From: Methylocystaceae bacterium
Lineage (GTDB): Bacteria; Pseudomonadota; Alphaproteobacteria; Rhodospirillales; Terasakiellaceae
Reading direction: 5' to 3'
DNA length: 37,798 bases
NCBI GenBank assembly: GCA_013373265.1
Contig: JABXIC010000249.1
Location: 1 to 37,798 of the forward strand
In this document: positions 17,140-25,453 of the stretch, one piece after another
Layout of the letters: the number at the start of each line of letters is the position of its first letter
How positions within the stretch are numbered: the stretch's first letter is position 1
Translations under genes and position numbers: made by a program
The notes under the pieces: model-generated
What the model was told of the DNA's origin: nothing
The model's database searches: none
What the model saw: the letters and a program-made list of their open reading frames with translations, nothing else

Positions 17140-17595
17140 TTAAATGATGAAGTCCAGATTTTGGCGACCTTCGCTGACCAATCCGGCTTCGTTTGCGCGT
17201 GAGCAAAGATCATCAATGCTGACTTTATCTAACTTTTCCATCAAGGTTTCTTGCATTTCCATCCAAACCGGACGCACCACTTTGTGCCCCAGTTCTGAAC
17301 CAGCGGGATCATTGAGAGGATCCTCCGCCGTTTCCATCTTGCGCACAATACGTACGATTTCGCCAACGGTGATGCGGCGTCTTTCGCGGGCCAGACGATA
17401 GCCGCCGCGCGGACCACGCACACCGACCAGAACGCCTTCACGGACCAATTGCTGGAGACCTTGTTCAAGGTAACGCCTTGGGATGCCTTGACGTCGTGTG
17501 ATTTCACGGCTTTGAACAGGTTGACCGCCGCTGTGATAGGCAATATCAAGTACAGCTTCAATCGCGAAGAGCATTTTTTTTGATAATCGTAACAT
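17140..17595 (-). CDS. Rrf2-family transcriptional regulator (probable cysteine-metabolism regulator)
   Basis: 151 residues. The winged-helix domain occupies about 1-75 (MLRLSKKMLFAIEAVLDIAY, ITRRQGIPRRYLEQGLQQL recognition helix, RGPRGGYRLAR wing), followed by the Rrf2 dimerisation helix VGEIVRIVRKME. There is a single cysteine (Cys131), so the three-cysteine Fe-S cluster site of IscR, NsrR and RirA is absent. This resembles the cluster-free CymR type, which senses cysteine status with CysK. Lying immediately upstream of cysK in the same orientation supports that role. Good ribosome binding context (AGGCGGAA). It follows dut by 28 bases. Confidence 0.88.
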   Translation of the reverse strand: MLRLSKKMLFAIEAVLDIAYHSGGQPVQSREITRRQGIPRRYLEQGLQQLVREGVLVGVRGPRGGYRLARERRRITVGEIVRIVRKMETAEDPLNDPAGSELGHKVVRPVWMEMQETLMEKLDKVSIDDLCSRANEAGLVSEGRQNLDFII

Positions 17596-17623
17596 TTTAT
17601 TTTTCCGCCTGATAATCTTTATG

Positions 17624-18079
17624 TTATTTCTTCAATCCGGTGGACCCAAAACCACCACTGCCGCGTTCTGTCTCGGGCAATACGTCTGTTGCGACCCATG
17701 AAATTGTGGTCACTGGCGCAACCACCATTTGTGCAATACGCATGCCGCGTTCAATGATAAACGCGTCCTGACCAAGATTGATCAGGATGACGCCGACTTC
17801 CCCACGATAGTCCGCATCAATTGTCCCCGGTGCATTGGCAACAGTGACCCCATTTTTTGCAGCAAGACCGGAACGCGGGCGCACTTGGGCCTCGTATCCA
17901 ACAGGCAGGGCAATAGATAAACCTGTTGGGACAATGGCACGGTGGCCGGGTTCCAGAACAAGCGTTCCCTCAATCGCTGCCATCAGGTCCATACCGGCGG
18001 CATGTTCGGTGGCGTAGTGAGGTAGGTCCATTCCTTTGCCATGGGGCAATTGAACCACGCTTACATCAACATTGGTCAT
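17624..18079 (-). CDS. dut: Deoxyuridine 5'-triphosphate nucleotidohydrolase (dUTPase)
   Basis: 151 residues, typical for trimeric dUTPases. The five motifs are visible: [13 protein letters not shown] (1), [13 protein letters not shown] (2), [17 protein letters not shown] (3), [14 protein letters not shown] (4) and the P-loop-like [10 protein letters not shown] (5). It converts dUTP to dUMP, keeping uracil out of DNA and feeding dTMP synthesis. Its ATG overlaps the coaBC stop by 4 bases, giving the conserved coaBC-dut pair. Confidence 0.97.
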   Translation of the reverse strand: MTNVDVSVVQLPHGKGMDLPHYATEHAAGMDLMAAIEGTLVLEPGHRAIVPTGLSIALPVGYEAQVRPRSGLAAKNGVTVANAPGTIDADYRGEVGVILINLGQDAFIIERGMRIAQMVVAPVTTISWVATDVLPETERGSGGFGSTGLKK

Positions 18080-19287
18080 TGGTCTTCTGCTTTCATTCGT
18101 TGAGCTATTCTTTCAACCAACCGTGTTGCGACTTCTAATTTAGTCAAACGCGGCCAGTCTTCGCATTGATTATTCGCAATAAAGTGAATAGAATTTTCAT
18201 TTCCACCAAATGTTCCTGTAGATGGGGATACATCATTGGCTAAAATCCAATCACAGCCCTTGCGTGCCAGTTTTGCCTTGGCATGTTCAATGACATTTTC
18301 TGTTTCAGCAGCAAAGCCAACCACCAGCGGTGCACGGCCTTGCGTCATTTGGCTCAGGGTTGCCAAAATGTCCGGATTTTCTGTTAAGGCAAGGGCGGGG
18401 ATGGTGCCACTGCCGTCTTTTTTCAATTTTTGCCCGGCTTCCTGATCCACCCGCCAGTCAGCCACCGCGGCCGCACAGACAACAATGTCGGCAGGTAAAT
18501 TGCTTTGACAGGCCGCGAGCATATCGCGCGCAGACTCTACCGGGATAAAGGTTACATTTTCTGGTACGGCTAAACTGGTCGGGCCACTGATCAAGGTCAC
18601 ATCTGCGCCAGATTTAGCGAGTTCTGCTGCAATGGCGTGGCCTTGCTTGCCAGAAGATCGGTTGGCGATATAGCGTACCGGATCAATGGCTTCATGGGTG
18701 GGTCCGCTGGTGACGATGGCTTTTTTACCGCTCAACGGGCGATGGGGGGTGAAGAAGTCCTGGACCGCAGCAACAATATCCATAGGATCGACCATGCGAC
18801 CAAAACCAAATTCACCACAAGCCATGTCCCCTTCATCCGGGCCTAACATGACAACGCCGCGATCTTTTAAGGTAGACACATTTTTTTGCGTTGCCGGATG
18901 GTTCCACATACGCACATTCATGGCAGGTGCCATCATGATCGGCGTATCGGTGGCCAGTAACGTGGTGGAGGCCAGATCGTTGGCTAGGCCTGTAGCAGCT
19001 TTTGCCATCATATCGGCTGTGGCTGGGGCGACGACGACAAGGTCTGCACTGCGCGAAAGCTGGATATGACCCATTTCAGAGTCTTCATCCAGATCAAACA
19101 GGTTTTCGTACACACGATTGCCTGAAACAGCAGATAGCGCCAAGGGGGCGACAAATTCGCGTCCCGCTTTGGTCAGAATGCATGTCACCTCGATGTCGCG
19201 TTCACGCAAACGGCGAACCAGTTCCGGCATTTTGTAGGCAGCAATGCCACCTGTGATAATTAGGAGTATTCTTTTCTTCTTATACAC
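18076..19287 (-). CDS. coaBC: Bifunctional phosphopantothenoylcysteine decarboxylase / phosphopantothenate-cysteine ligase
   Basis: 403 residues. The N-terminal CoaC flavoprotein half (about 1-180) shows [17 protein letters not shown], the active-site-His region [12 protein letters not shown], the [12 protein letters not shown] motif and catalytic Cys in [15 protein letters not shown]; the CoaB half starts [27 protein letters not shown] and ends with the NADV-type WILANDVS and [11 protein letters not shown]. It carries out two consecutive steps of coenzyme A synthesis. The start is GTG at 19287: there is no ATG, and an in-frame TAA lies 24 bases upstream; CGGAA is spaced about 7 bases before it. 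The gene is 138 bases from the SDR gene and overlaps dut. Confidence 0.96.
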   Translation of the reverse strand: MYKKKRILLIITGGIAAYKMPELVRRLRERDIEVTCILTKAGREFVAPLALSAVSGNRVYENLFDLDEDSEMGHIQLSRSADLVVVAPATADMMAKAATGLANDLASTTLLATDTPIMMAPAMNVRMWNHPATQKNVSTLKDRGVVMLGPDEGDMACGEFGFGRMVDPMDIVAAVQDFFTPHRPLSGKKAIVTSGPTHEAIDPVRYIANRSSGKQGHAIAAELAKSGADVTLISGPTSLAVPENVTFIPVESARDMLAACQSNLPADIVVCAAAVADWRVDQEAGQKLKKDGSGTIPALALTENPDILATLSQMTQGRAPLVVGFAAETENVIEHAKAKLARKGCDWILANDVSPSTGTFGGNENSIHFIANNQCEDWPRLTKLEVATRLVERIAQRMKAEDQ

Positions 19288-19425
19288 AACGTGTTCCGAT
19301 ATGAATTACGCGGCAAACTTGTAAATAAACTAATGAGTGCGGTGGTATGGTGCAAGCAAATAATGGTTATGTTATACAAAAAAGAATACAAGATTGAAAT
19401 TAAAGGTAAAACTATCACGAACGCG

Positions 19426-20160
19426 TTAAAAGTGGGCGGTCAGGCCACCGTCTACCGTAATGATTTGTCCCGTAATATAACTGGCTGCATTTGAGGCCAG
19501 AAAGACACAGGTGCCGCCTATTTCTTCTGGCTGTCCCCATCTTTGCAAAGATGTGCGCCCTTCTAGGAATTTTAGTACATCCGGGTCCTTGGTCATGGCT
19601 TGATTCGCTTCGGTGGCGAAATATCCCGGTGCAACGCCATTGACTGTAATGCCGTGTGGACCGAGTTCGGCAGCCAAGGCACGTGTCAGTCCGGTCAAGC
19701 CTGCTTTTGAGGCGGTATAAACTGCATCCCCCATCCGTGCGATATGTCCGGCGATTGAGGTCACATTTATAATGCGTCCGCCCTTACCCATCATCTGGGC
19801 GGCGAGACGTGCCATTTCAAAAGGGGCGACCAGGTTACTGTCTAACATCTGGTGCACGTCTTCTAAGGAGAATTCATGAAGAGTGCGTCGATCGCGCATG
19901 CCCACATTATTGACCAGAATATCAAGCTGACTGAGCTGGGCAAAGGCGTCCTGCCTTGCTTGTGCATCGGCCACATCAAAGGCTAAAGGGGTGGCGTTGT
20001 CCAGTTGGGCACATTCTTTTTTTAAGATATCTTCGTCGCGCCCATTGAGGAACACATGGGCACCTGCCTGACTTAATGCTTTTGCCATTTCAAGGCCCAG
20101 TCCGCGACTCGCACCGGTGACAAGGGCTGTTTTTCCCGTCAGGTCAAAGCAGCTTGGCAT
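19426..20160 (-). CDS. Short-chain dehydrogenase/reductase
   Basis: 244 residues, classical SDR: NAD(P)-binding TGASRGLG near residue 14, NNVG near 85, catalytic Ser in NVTSIAG, and YTASK with catalytic Tyr and Lys. The C-terminal IITVDGGLTAHF is standard. Similarity suggests a gluconate 5-dehydrogenase or 3-ketoacyl reductase type, but the substrate cannot be decided. The start at 20160 shares the A of TAATG with the ubiB stop, so translation is coupled to ubiB. A longer in-frame form from 20223 would overlap ubiB and was rejected. Confidence 0.9.
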   Translation of the reverse strand: MPSCFDLTGKTALVTGASRGLGLEMAKALSQAGAHVFLNGRDEDILKKECAQLDNATPLAFDVADAQARQDAFAQLSQLDILVNNVGMRDRRTLHEFSLEDVHQMLDSNLVAPFEMARLAAQMMGKGGRIINVTSIAGHIARMGDAVYTASKAGLTGLTRALAAELGPHGITVNGVAPGYFATEANQAMTKDPDVLKFLEGRTSLQRWGQPEEIGGTCVFLASNAASYITGQIITVDGGLTAHF

Positions 20161-21713
20161 TATAAAACCTGTTCTATAATTAACGTGACGCCAAGCCCCA
20201 AGGCCACAATCCAGCCCAGCCACCCTGCAAACGAGAGTGATTTGGATTCAGGCTTGGACATATTAAGCTTTACCCCATTTTGGGAGACATCTTCCAAGGC
20301 TTCTTCAATATTGGCAATGATACGGGGCAGACGCAGTAAAGTCTCGCGTGTTTCAGAGGCAACGGCTTTGACGCGGGCTTGTGGGCCAAGGTTTTGGCGC
20401 ATCCATTTTTCAATGAAGGGCTCTGCCAGAAACCACATATTGACATTGGGGTTCAGGTTGCGCCCGACACCTTCTGCAATCAACATGGTTTTTTGCAATT
20501 GGATCAACTGCGGCTGCGTTTCCATAGAGAAATATTCGGTCACTTCAAAAAGTTGTGCCAACAGACGCGCCATGGAAATTTCGCTTTGTGCGAGGCCCAT
20601 GATGGGTTCGGCGATGGATCGTGCAGCTTGGGTAAAGAGCTCAACCGACTGGTTCATCGGCACCCATCCGGCTTCAAAGTGAACTTCGGCGACTCTTTTA
20701 TAGTCGCGTGTGATGAAGGCCAGCAGCAATTCCCCAAGGTGACGTTGTGTGGTGTGATCCAGCCGTCCTGTAATCCCGAAGTCAACCGCTGCAAGACGAC
20801 CATCAGCCATGACAAACATATTGCCGGGATGAAGATCGGCATGGAAAAAGCCGTCACGGAAAACCATGTTGAAAAAGGCGTTGGAGGCATGTTCCAGAAT
20901 TTTGCTCGGGTCATGGCCTGCCGCGATCAGTTTTTGTGGTTCATCCACATTCAATCCATGGATTCGTTCCAGAACCATGACGCGTTTGGCGCAATAGGGC
21001 CATTTGACTTCCGGAATGTAGAAATAATCATCATCTTTGAAGTTTTCGCGCATTTCATCGGCTGCAGCGGCTTCAAAACGTAAATCCATTTCAAATCGGA
21101 CGGTGTTTTCCAATTCCGTAACTGATTCTGAAATTTTCAGACGAGCCAGGTCGGGGCGGGCACGTTCAACCAAACGGGCCAGCGTGTTCATCAGGCGAAA
21201 ATCTTCTTTAAAGGCGCGTCGGATATTGGGCCGCAGCACTTTTACGGCAACTTCTTCACCGGAAATGGTCTTGGCAAAATGCACTTGTGCGATGGAAGCG
21301 GCGGCAACGGCGTTATCATCAAATTCACTAAAGAAATTTTCAAGGGGACCACCGAGGTCTTCTTCAATAATCTTACGCGCTTGTTGACCGGAAAAGGGCG
21401 GTAGGCGGTCTTGAAGCTCGGTTAAATCTTCGGCAATTTCATCGCCCATCACATCCGGGCGCGTTGATAAAGCTTGCCCTAACTTGATGGCGGTGGGGCC
21501 AAGGTCATGTAAGGCGCGTGCAAGGCGTTGGCCGGGGCGCATTTTGCGAATGCCGCGCACGCGTCCAACCGGAATGATCCGTGCAAGGAAGACAATTGTC
21601 GGGGCAATACCCAATTGTTCTAACAAAAATAAGACGTCGTGGCGGGCCAAAGTGAGGGCCACACTCATCAACCGTTTTAAAATGGCGAGGTGGTGGAGCA
21701 TCAGATTTTCCAT
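20160..21713 (-). CDS. ubiB: UbiB, ubiquinone biosynthesis regulatory kinase-like protein
   Basis: 517 residues of the ABC1/ADCK atypical kinase family. [13 protein letters not shown] is the KxGQ inhibitory motif, EVAVKVLRP holds the nucleotide lysine, ADLHPGN and [10 protein letters not shown] are the catalytic-loop and metal-binding segments, and the C-terminus ends with a membrane helix ([19 protein letters not shown]). It supports coenzyme Q synthesis at the membrane. The gene overlaps ubiE by 13 bases and is coupled to the SDR downstream: a ubiE-ubiB-SDR operon. Confidence 0.96.
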   Translation of the reverse strand: MENLMLHHLAILKRLMSVALTLARHDVLFLLEQLGIAPTIVFLARIIPVGRVRGIRKMRPGQRLARALHDLGPTAIKLGQALSTRPDVMGDEIAEDLTELQDRLPPFSGQQARKIIEEDLGGPLENFFSEFDDNAVAAASIAQVHFAKTISGEEVAVKVLRPNIRRAFKEDFRLMNTLARLVERARPDLARLKISESVTELENTVRFEMDLRFEAAAADEMRENFKDDDYFYIPEVKWPYCAKRVMVLERIHGLNVDEPQKLIAAGHDPSKILEHASNAFFNMVFRDGFFHADLHPGNMFVMADGRLAAVDFGITGRLDHTTQRHLGELLLAFITRDYKRVAEVHFEAGWVPMNQSVELFTQAARSIAEPIMGLAQSEISMARLLAQLFEVTEYFSMETQPQLIQLQKTMLIAEGVGRNLNPNVNMWFLAEPFIEKWMRQNLGPQARVKAVASETRETLLRLPRIIANIEEALEDVSQNGVKLNMSKPESKSLSFAGWLGWIVALGLGVTLIIEQVL

Positions 21714-22459
21714 CCGGTATGCAAAGCTGCGATTCCACCGCTGAGATTACGATAGCTGACTTGTTCAAATCCGGCGTCGCGAATCATCTCGGCGAATTTT
21801 TCTTGCGGTGGGAATTTACGAATGCTTTCTGCCAGATATTGGTAAGAATCACGATCCTTTGCCACAACAGCCCCAATTTCAGGCAGCAGTTTGAAAGAAT
21901 AAAGGTCGTAGAGTTTATCTAAGATTGGCAGATTGACTTGTGAGAATTCCAGACACAAGAATCGTCCGCCCGGTTTTAAGACCCGTTTGGCATCACGCAA
22001 AGCAGCCGGAATGTCGGTCACATTGCGAATGCAGAAAGCGATGGTGTAGGCATCCATTGAATTGTCCGGCACAGGTAATGTTTCTGCATTACCGCATAGC
22101 CAGCTTAGATTTTGCAGGCGATTGCCGTCAATGGCGCGTGCCCGGCCGACTTTTAACATTTCATGATTGATGTCGGTCACCGTGACATGACAGGTGCCGC
22201 CGCGTTTGGCCAGACGGTCCTGGATGCGAAAGGCAATGTCGCCGGTCCCGCCGCCCACATCAAGGACGTTCCATCCGGCTTGTGGGTTCAACCAATTGAT
22301 CATCGCATTTTTCCAGATGCGGTGAATCCCCATGCTCATGAGGTCGTTCATAATATCGTAGCTGGAGGCCACGCTATCAAAAACACCGCGCACCATTTTG
22401 GCTTTTTCATCTTTAGCCACAGTGCGAAAACCGAAATGTGTCGTATCTTGATCGGACAT
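21701..22459 (-). CDS. ubiE: Ubiquinone/menaquinone biosynthesis C-methyltransferase UbiE
   Basis: 252 residues. SAM motif I is [15 protein letters not shown], with [20 protein letters not shown] and [30 protein letters not shown] typical of UbiE; the N-terminal HFGFRTV and [22 protein letters not shown] are also diagnostic. It C-methylates the demethoxy-benzoquinol ring. It is the first gene of the operon and is divergent from mutM with 80 bases between. Confidence 0.97.
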   Translation of the reverse strand: MSDQDTTHFGFRTVAKDEKAKMVRGVFDSVASSYDIMNDLMSMGIHRIWKNAMINWLNPQAGWNVLDVGGGTGDIAFRIQDRLAKRGGTCHVTVTDINHEMLKVGRARAIDGNRLQNLSWLCGNAETLPVPDNSMDAYTIAFCIRNVTDIPAALRDAKRVLKPGGRFLCLEFSQVNLPILDKLYDLYSFKLLPEIGAVVAKDRDSYQYLAESIRKFPPQEKFAEMIRDAGFEQVSYRNLSGGIAALHTGWKI

Positions 22460-22527
22460 GCCTTAAATTCTTCCTTATAAAGAGAGAGCCCGAAAATAGC
22501 CCAAGCAGCTTAAATAGGCTAGTCCAA

Positions 22528-22542
22528 AAGGAGACGATTTTG
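22528..22542 (+). promoter_or_regulatory. Shine-Dalgarno that fixes the TTG start of mutM
   Basis: AAGGAG (22528-22533) stands 6 bases before TTG (22540-22542), which is directly followed by CCC. MutM uses proline 1 after removal of Met as its catalytic nucleophile, so only this start gives the required PELPEVE N-terminus. Confidence 0.9.
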
Positions 22543-23367
22543 CCCGAATTACCAGAAGTGGAAACTGTTCGCCTTGGTCTTGTGCCCGCCTTAGAGGGGC
22601 AAGTGATTAAAGAGGTCACTGTGCGTAGGCGTGATTTGCGCCTGCCTGTGCCGCTTGATTTTGAAGACAGGGTGCGTGGGTTCACGGTCTTGTCGCTCAG
22701 GCGCCGTTCCAAATATGTGTTGGTAGAACTGGAAACAAAAGAGACGATTATTATTCATCTGGGTATGTCGGGGCGTATCCGCATTGAACAAGGCAATCCG
22801 GGGGAACCGGACAAGCATGACCATATTGAATTGATAACCGAGTCGCGCCAATGTATTCGCTTTGGCGACCCACGCCGTTTTGGGTTTGTTGATATCATTC
22901 CGGCAGGTGCAGTGGAGACTTATCCTAGCTTAGCAAAGCTCGGGCCCGAACCGTTGGGGGACGATTTTACTGCACAGTTCCTCTGTGATCGCTTGAGAAA
23001 TAAAACCACGTCCATGAAAGCGGCCTTGATGGATCAGCGCCTTGTGGCGGGTTTGGGTAACATTTATGTAAATGAAGCTTTGTTTCGTGCGGGTATCTCA
23101 CCCCAAAAACAAGCGGGTAAATTGACCAAGGCAAAAGCGGGTCTTTTGGTTGATGTAATTAAAAAAGTCTTGCTGGAAGCCATCGAATCGGGGGGCTCTT
23201 CTTTGAAGGATCACCGCCGCACCGATGGTGAATTGGGCTATTTTCAGCATTCTTTTCAGGTTTATGGGCGAGAGGGGGAACCCTGTCAACAATGCGGCTC
23301 TGCGCAGATTCAGCGTATTGTTCAGCAAGGACGATCAACTTTTTACTGTTCGAGTTGTCAACAATAA
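22540..23367 (+). CDS. mutM: Formamidopyrimidine-DNA glycosylase
   Basis: 275 residues from the TTG start. PELPEVETVR supplies the catalytic N-terminal proline; KYVLVEL, GLGNIYVNEALFRAGISP and the C-terminal zinc finger CQQC-(16)-CSSC are present. It excises 8-oxoguanine and formamidopyrimidines from DNA and cleaves the backbone. The open frame continues upstream to 22438, but that extension overlaps ubiE and would block the catalytic proline. It is followed at once (3 bases) by a small secreted protein gene. Confidence 0.95.
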   Translation: MPELPEVETVRLGLVPALEGQVIKEVTVRRRDLRLPVPLDFEDRVRGFTVLSLRRRSKYVLVELETKETIIIHLGMSGRIRIEQGNPGEPDKHDHIELITESRQCIRFGDPRRFGFVDIIPAGAVETYPSLAKLGPEPLGDDFTAQFLCDRLRNKTTSMKAALMDQRLVAGLGNIYVNEALFRAGISPQKQAGKLTKAKAGLLVDVIKKVLLEAIESGGSSLKDHRRTDGELGYFQHSFQVYGREGEPCQQCGSAQIQRIVQQGRSTFYCSSCQQ

Positions 23368-23370
23368 GGT

Positions 23371-23748
23371 ATGAGCTTAAGCATGTTACACGCGCTACGC
23401 ATAGGTTTGTTGGCTGCCTGTTTGGTGTTTTTCCATAAGGCCCACGCCGAAGAATTGGTGTTTTTATCCGTCCTTGAAGATGTCCCGCTGATGAGCGGAC
23501 TGAGTGAGCAAACGGATGATTCTGTCTATTTCGATACGCCCGGTGGGCGGATCGTGGAGGCTTATGCTGTCGGGACTGTCACAAAAGAGTCCGTATTGAC
23601 CTATTATAAAGAGAGTTTAGCATCGCTGGGTTGGCAGCGCACAGCCCACGGCACCTATGTGCGTGAAAATGAATTCTTGTCCATCTCGGTCAAAATGGAA
23701 GGGGCCAACGCCATCGTTCGTTTTGCCCTTTCGCCAGATGGAAAATAA
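23371..23748 (+). CDS. Small secreted conserved hypothetical protein
   Basis: 125 residues with a signal peptide (MLHALRIGLLAACLVFFHKAHA) and an about 100-residue mature domain lacking cysteines. The mature part looks like a small alpha/beta fold, with VYFDTPGGRIVEAYAVG, then YYKESLASLGWQR. The start could be ATG 23371 (3 bases after mutM) or ATG 23383; the second has the better-spaced AAGG. It lies between mutM and an enoyl-CoA hydratase gene and may be cotranscribed with mutM. Function unknown. Confidence 0.75.
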   Translation: MSLSMLHALRIGLLAACLVFFHKAHAEELVFLSVLEDVPLMSGLSEQTDDSVYFDTPGGRIVEAYAVGTVTKESVLTYYKESLASLGWQRTAHGTYVRENEFLSISVKMEGANAIVRFALSPDGK

Positions 23749-23798
23749 ACGTGAACAATTGAGTAACAACGACTTAAAAAGCTTAAGGATAACGTAAA

Positions 23799-24575
23799 AT
23801 GGCATATGAACACATTATTGCTGAAAAACGAGGCCGTGTCGGTCTGATTACCTTGAACCGCCCGAAAGCAATGAATGCTTTGTGTTCCCAACTGATTGAT
23901 GAACTGGGCAACGCGCTGGATACGTTTGAAGCTGATACCGAAGTCGGTGCCATCGTTTTGACGGGCAGCGAAAAGGCATTTGCTGCCGGTGCCGATATTA
24001 AAGAAATGGAATCGAAAGACTTTAATGAAGTCTATGCGACCGATTTTATCACAGGTACATGGGAAAAAGCAGCCAATTGCCGCAAACCCGTGATTGCCGC
24101 TGTTGCAGGCTATGCGTTGGGTGGCGGTTGTGAATTGGCCATGATGTGTGACTTTATCATCGCTGGCGAAAATGCCAAATTTGGTCAGCCGGAAATCACC
24201 ATCGGGACCATCCCCGGTGCAGGGGGTACGCAACGTTTAACCCGCGCTGTCGGCAAAGCCAAAGCGATGGAAATGTGTCTGACAGGCCGTATTATGTGTG
24301 CAGAAGAAGCAGAACGTTCCGGCCTTGTGACACGCATTGTTCCGGTTGATGAACTGGTGGAAAATGCCATTGAAACAGCTGATAAAATTGCCAAACTGTC
24401 TATGCCGGTGGTGATGATGGCAAAAGAATCCGTCAACAAAGCCTTTGAAACCACGTTGAAAGAAGGCGTGATGTTTGAACGCCGCGTTTTCCATTCGACT
24501 TTTGCCTTGGAAGATCGCAAAGAAGGGATGGCTGCTTTTGCAGAAAAGCGCTCGCCGAACTTCCAGAATAAATAA
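23799..24575 (+). CDS. Enoyl-CoA hydratase
   Basis: 258 residues of the crotonase family. Oxyanion-hole segments are [11 protein letters not shown] and [15 protein letters not shown]; the two catalytic glutamates are in GGCELA and [16 protein letters not shown]. This is the mitochondrial ECHS1-like short-chain hydratase type, acting in fatty-acid or branched-chain beta-oxidation. It follows a small secreted gene and precedes rpsT, the usual alphaproteobacterial order near dnaA. Strong ribosome binding context (CTTAAGGATAAC). Confidence 0.93.
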   Translation: MAYEHIIAEKRGRVGLITLNRPKAMNALCSQLIDELGNALDTFEADTEVGAIVLTGSEKAFAAGADIKEMESKDFNEVYATDFITGTWEKAANCRKPVIAAVAGYALGGGCELAMMCDFIIAGENAKFGQPEITIGTIPGAGGTQRLTRAVGKAKAMEMCLTGRIMCAEEAERSGLVTRIVPVDELVENAIETADKIAKLSMPVVMMAKESVNKAFETTLKEGVMFERRVFHSTFALEDRKEGMAAFAEKRSPNFQNK

Positions 24576-24671
24576 GCGTTTGTCCTTTGTTGAGAAGGCA
24601 ATAAATGTTGCAAGAAGGCGCCCGGCTTTTGGCAGGGCGTCACTTGTTTGCAATATTTCTGCAATTCGTCC

Positions 24672-24700
24672 TTGACGCCTAAGGGGCAAGCCCTTATAAG
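24672..24700 (+). promoter_or_regulatory. Predicted strong sigma-70-type promoter of rpsT
   Basis: TTGACG (24672-24677) and TATAAG (24695-24700) are exactly 17 bases apart in the 165-base gap after the hydratase gene; rpsT starts 41 bases downstream. Confidence 0.75.
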
Positions 24701-24740
24701 CCCCCAACCGATTTAGAAATTCGCATTTTCAGGAAAACCG

Positions 24741-25004
24741 ATGGCTAACACCCAAAACGCAAAAAAACGCGACCGCCAAGTAGAACGCCGCACAGCAGTT
24801 AATGTTGCACGTGTAGGCCGCATTCGTACTTTCATCAAAAAAGTGGAAGCTGCGATTGAAGCAGGTGAGAAATCAGCTGCACAGGAAGCGTTTAAAGTTG
24901 CTATGCCTGTATTGCAAGCTGGCGTCAGCAAAGGCGTCGTGCATAAAAATACAGCGTCACGCAAATTGTCCCGTCTGTCTACACGTATTAAAGCGCTGGC
25001 TTAA
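24741..25004 (+). CDS. rpsT: 30S ribosomal protein S20
   Basis: 87 residues with the family start [17 protein letters not shown], the interior [17 protein letters not shown] and the end [20 protein letters not shown]20 binds 16S rRNA early in 30S assembly. It has its own predicted promoter and a strong intrinsic terminator, so it is a monocistronic unit directly before the dnaA region. Confidence 0.98.
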   Translation: MANTQNAKKRDRQVERRTAVNVARVGRIRTFIKKVEAAIEAGEKSAAQEAFKVAMPVLQAGVSKGVVHKNTASRKLSRLSTRIKALA

Positions 25005-25038
25005 TTCAAGACAGGACTTCGGGATTCGAAATTCCTTC

Positions 25039-25073
25039 AAAAGGGTCGCAGATATGCACTTGCGACCCTTTTG
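25039..25073 (+). terminator. Intrinsic terminator of rpsT
   Basis: A perfect 12-base stem, AAAAGGGTCGCA (25039-25050) with TGCGACCCTTTT (25061-25072), with a 10-base loop and T residues at the end of the right arm, 34 bases after the rpsT stop. Confidence 0.88.
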
Positions 25074-25453
25074 TCGTGTCTGGAAGTCAAAGGGTATACC
25101 TTATTCAATTAGATGTTTCGTCAAGGCATTTTTTTGCGTTTTTTGTGAATCATCTTGTAGACTCTTTGGTGACTCAGAGATAAAGTTATCCACAATCCTG
25201 ATCGGACAAAAGAGCGGCAAAATTCTACGCCGCATCGCAAAAAAAATGGTCTGATCTGTCACAAAAAAATACGACTCCAATTGTCGTTTCTCTTTAAGGG
25301 ATTATAGACTCCAAGTGGTTTGTCACGACTTGGGGAGCATGTATTTTTTTTGGCGCTACGCTGAGAAAAAACGAATAGGGCACTAATAATCACGACTCTC
25401 AGGGCAATGAGGAGTCGGGCAAGTAGAATCGGGTTAGGACTAAAGTAAGGCAC
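25074..25453 (+). promoter_or_regulatory. dnaA upstream region with one DnaA box and a leader hairpin
   Basis: This 380-base gene-free region holds one consensus DnaA box, TTATCCACA (25186-25194), a possible dnaA promoter TTGTCG (25281-25286) - 16 bases - TATAGA (25303-25308), and a leader stem CGACTC (25393-25398) with GAGTCG (25412-25417) about 37 bases before the start codon. A single box fits autoregulation of dnaA better than a replication origin, where several clustered boxes are expected. No other gene or repeat was seen. Confidence 0.55.

Noticed and set aside
19291-19494. 67-aa plus-strand frame between coaBC and the SDR gene
   Set aside because: No ribosome binding site, and its 3' part runs into the SDR gene on the other strand.
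20379-21083. 234-aa open frame antisense to ubiB
   Set aside because: Shadow of a long conserved gene with all kinase-like motifs intact on the other strand.
25074-25453. Replication origin upstream of dnaA
   Set aside because: Only one DnaA box is seen and no AT-rich repeat cluster.
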